From: Symsagittifera roscoffensis
Lineage: Eukaryota > Xenacoelomorpha > Acoela > Convolutidae
DNA length: 64,000 nucleotides
Assembly: GCF_963678635.1 (NCBI RefSeq)
Contig: NC_087066.1
Coordinates: 65,133,277 to 65,197,276 of the forward strand
Reading direction: 5' to 3'
A program made the position numbers and the translations under genes. Positions 62,636 to 64,000 of this stretch are shown in pieces (positions within the stretch are counted from its first letter, which is position 1; every line of letters starts with the position of its first letter). The notes beneath the pieces were generated by a model. The model searched no databases, had not been told where the DNA came from, and was given only the letters and a program-made list of their open reading frames with translations.

Positions 62636-64000
62636 TCTTGATAGCGGAAGGGAATGGGTGGCGTATTCTGATGGCAACTCCCAATCGGGAGTTGGAACCA
62701 ACGAACTTGAGACTTCGCAAGTCAGAACTGGCGGCGGCGTGGGCGGTTGTGTCCCACGCGTTGAGGGGCTTCTAAGAGTTGGCAGACATCCTCATTGTAT
62801 TGGACGAGGTCCTCTTGCTGGAGATATCAAACTTCGCCAGGCAACTCAAGCTCAGTCCGGCTATAGGGGACGATCATCCAATAGTGACTCACCTGACGGC
62901 CAGCCTGTGGTTCCGAAGCATGGAGTTAACTAACACAAGCTCCACCAGTAAGTCTAGAGGGCCGAGCAATGAAAGGAAGAGCGTGGCCGCAGCGGAGAAG
63001 CAACTGGAGTCGATGGTGTATCGACTGACACAAGAGAGAGGCAGATGGCCCTTACTGACACCAAGATTGGAAAACGCTACGGAGAAGACAAGAGAGGATG
63101 CCCCACCTCTTGTGAAGCAAATCTGGGATTTTCTTGAGGTGCAGCTGGAAGTGGCCGAGAGGAGGGAAATGACGGTGGCCAGGTTCGTCACAGCGGCCAA
63201 CGAGGTCACGATTGGAGGATTCTGGAGGGAGCACGCAAGGGGTGAGCTGAGGACGAGGAGGGATCACGAGATTCTTGAGTTCTTGAGTCCTTGTTGGGGA
63301 AAGGAGTTCATGGCTGGAGTGTACAGCGCGAAAGAGACCATCTTTGGAGCCTTTATATCAGTCTGTTGTTGGCACTGTACCTGGTTTACCCGAGGTACCT
63401 GTTCAATCTGGGCCCAACGTACATGTTCAGTCGGGGCGTGGACACACTCCGGATTGACGGGTATTTGGCATTGGTGCTTCTAACCCACGGGGAACTGGAG
63501 TCATTTCACCGACTGATGAAATACGGAGAGCCTCTGTCGATGGGGAGAACACACTCGAGCCTTGACACCTACTCGTATAAGTGTGCTGCCGGGCTAAAGA
63601 CGCTGCTGGTACAGTACCTACTGATGCGGAACCGGCACCTAACTGGAGAAGAAAAGAGCCCGAAGACAAGAGAAGAGTGGAGGAAAGTGAATGGGGGCAT
63701 GCCTCTATTGACGGATCTATGCCTGGCCATGAGATCGGACCCCATGGGGATGATCCGGGGGCTAAAGGAAGTCGTAACCTGTATCTATGGACCGACAGTC
63801 ACGTTCGCGTTTCCAGATTCTCTGGTGGAAGCTTATCGACACTCAGTGACCCACGTGAGCCTCATAAGCATACTAGATGGAACGACACTTAGTTGGTGTC
63901 AACAGGAGGTGCTAAGGGCGCAAATGAGCAACACGGTGCTCTTCGGAAAGGTGAAGGATCCGGAGTTGGTGATATACAGTTTCCGAGGACAACTGCAGTG
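62636..64000 (+). pseudogene. Element 2 ORF2 C-terminal part, runs off the window
   Basis: Homologous to residues about 1010-1410 of element 1 ORF2 in three or more frames (62636-62780, 62779-63360, then others). A TAA at about 62773 and a deletion near 63355 are visible. No domain recognised. The homologue of ORF3 would lie beyond 64000. Confidence 0.75.

Larger units (their letters stand above)
29272..64000 (+). mobile_element. Element 2: giant Ty3/Gypsy-like LTR retrotransposon, decayed, interrupted by element 1
   Basis: The 5' LTR starts TGTGCCAG at 29272, is broken at 29839, resumes at 48184 and ends GTTACA at 48487. A leader, gag, protease, reverse transcriptase, RNase H, integrase, an acidic spacer, a macro-like module, coiled coil and two SGNH-like domains follow in plus orientation to the window end. 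Without element 1 about 16.4 kb is visible and the 3' LTR is not reached. Many stops and frameshifts show it is old. Its coding sequence is clearly homologous to element 1 throughout. Confidence 0.9.

Overview
This is a gene-poor, repeat-rich window from an animal (metazoan) nuclear genome. The evidence is one conventional intron-bearing gene (PIGK, the catalytic subunit of the GPI transamidase), spliced with GT-AG introns plus one GC-AG intron, together with a LINE, a tRNA-derived SINE, satellites and two very large Ty3/Gypsy-type LTR retrotransposons. The standard genetic code fits all coding pieces. The species cannot be named from the sequence; an invertebrate is likely but that is inference.

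Layout. 1-473: a frame-broken coding remnant on the minus strand. 474-8400: AT-rich DNA with dispersed repeats, one 182-codon plus-strand ORF (3919-4467) that may be a terminal exon, and from about 5.4 kb a decayed satellite whose motif recurs every 70-350 bp. 8.41-12.15 kb: a frame-shifted CR1/Jockey-like LINE (minus strand) inserted in that satellite, which resumes until about 13.1 kb. 13.69-17.43 kb: four head-to-tail copies of a 932-bp unit whose sequence variants alternate A-B-A-B.

17.9-28.7 kb: PIGK on the minus strand, six exons coding for 397 residues, with the His/Cys dyad, signal peptide and C-terminal membrane segment. Its introns hold several copies of one interspersed repeat family, a SINE, a 194-bp near-perfect palindrome and degenerate tandem repeats. 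About 0.54 kb upstream of its start codon the composition changes and a nested retroelement block begins that runs to the end of the window.

29.27-64.0 kb: element 2 (plus strand, decayed) starts at 29272. Its 5' LTR is split by element 1 (minus strand, 29840-48183, 18.3 kb), a related and much younger copy with about 905-bp LTRs differing at roughly nine positions by hand count. The two elements therefore lie head to head. Each has a 2.5-kb leader with a minisatellite of TGTCCCAAGAC-type units, a gag-pol region (two CCHC knuckles, DTG protease, YVDD reverse transcriptase, RNase H, and in element 2 a DD35E integrase), then long extra coding sequence: in element 2 a macro-domain-like module, and in both a coiled coil, an SGNH/GDSL-hydrolase-like domain with intact catalytic blocks and a second, degenerate SGNH-like domain. 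Element 1 also shows a 940-residue unrecognised ORF. Element 1 has lost about 2.9 kb including integrase and the macro-like module and carries a 307-bp internal duplication at its ORF2/ORF3 boundary.

The most unusual content is the SGNH tandem with macro-like module in a giant Ty3-like retroelement, the leader minisatellite kept in both copies, and the nested head-to-head arrangement next to PIGK.
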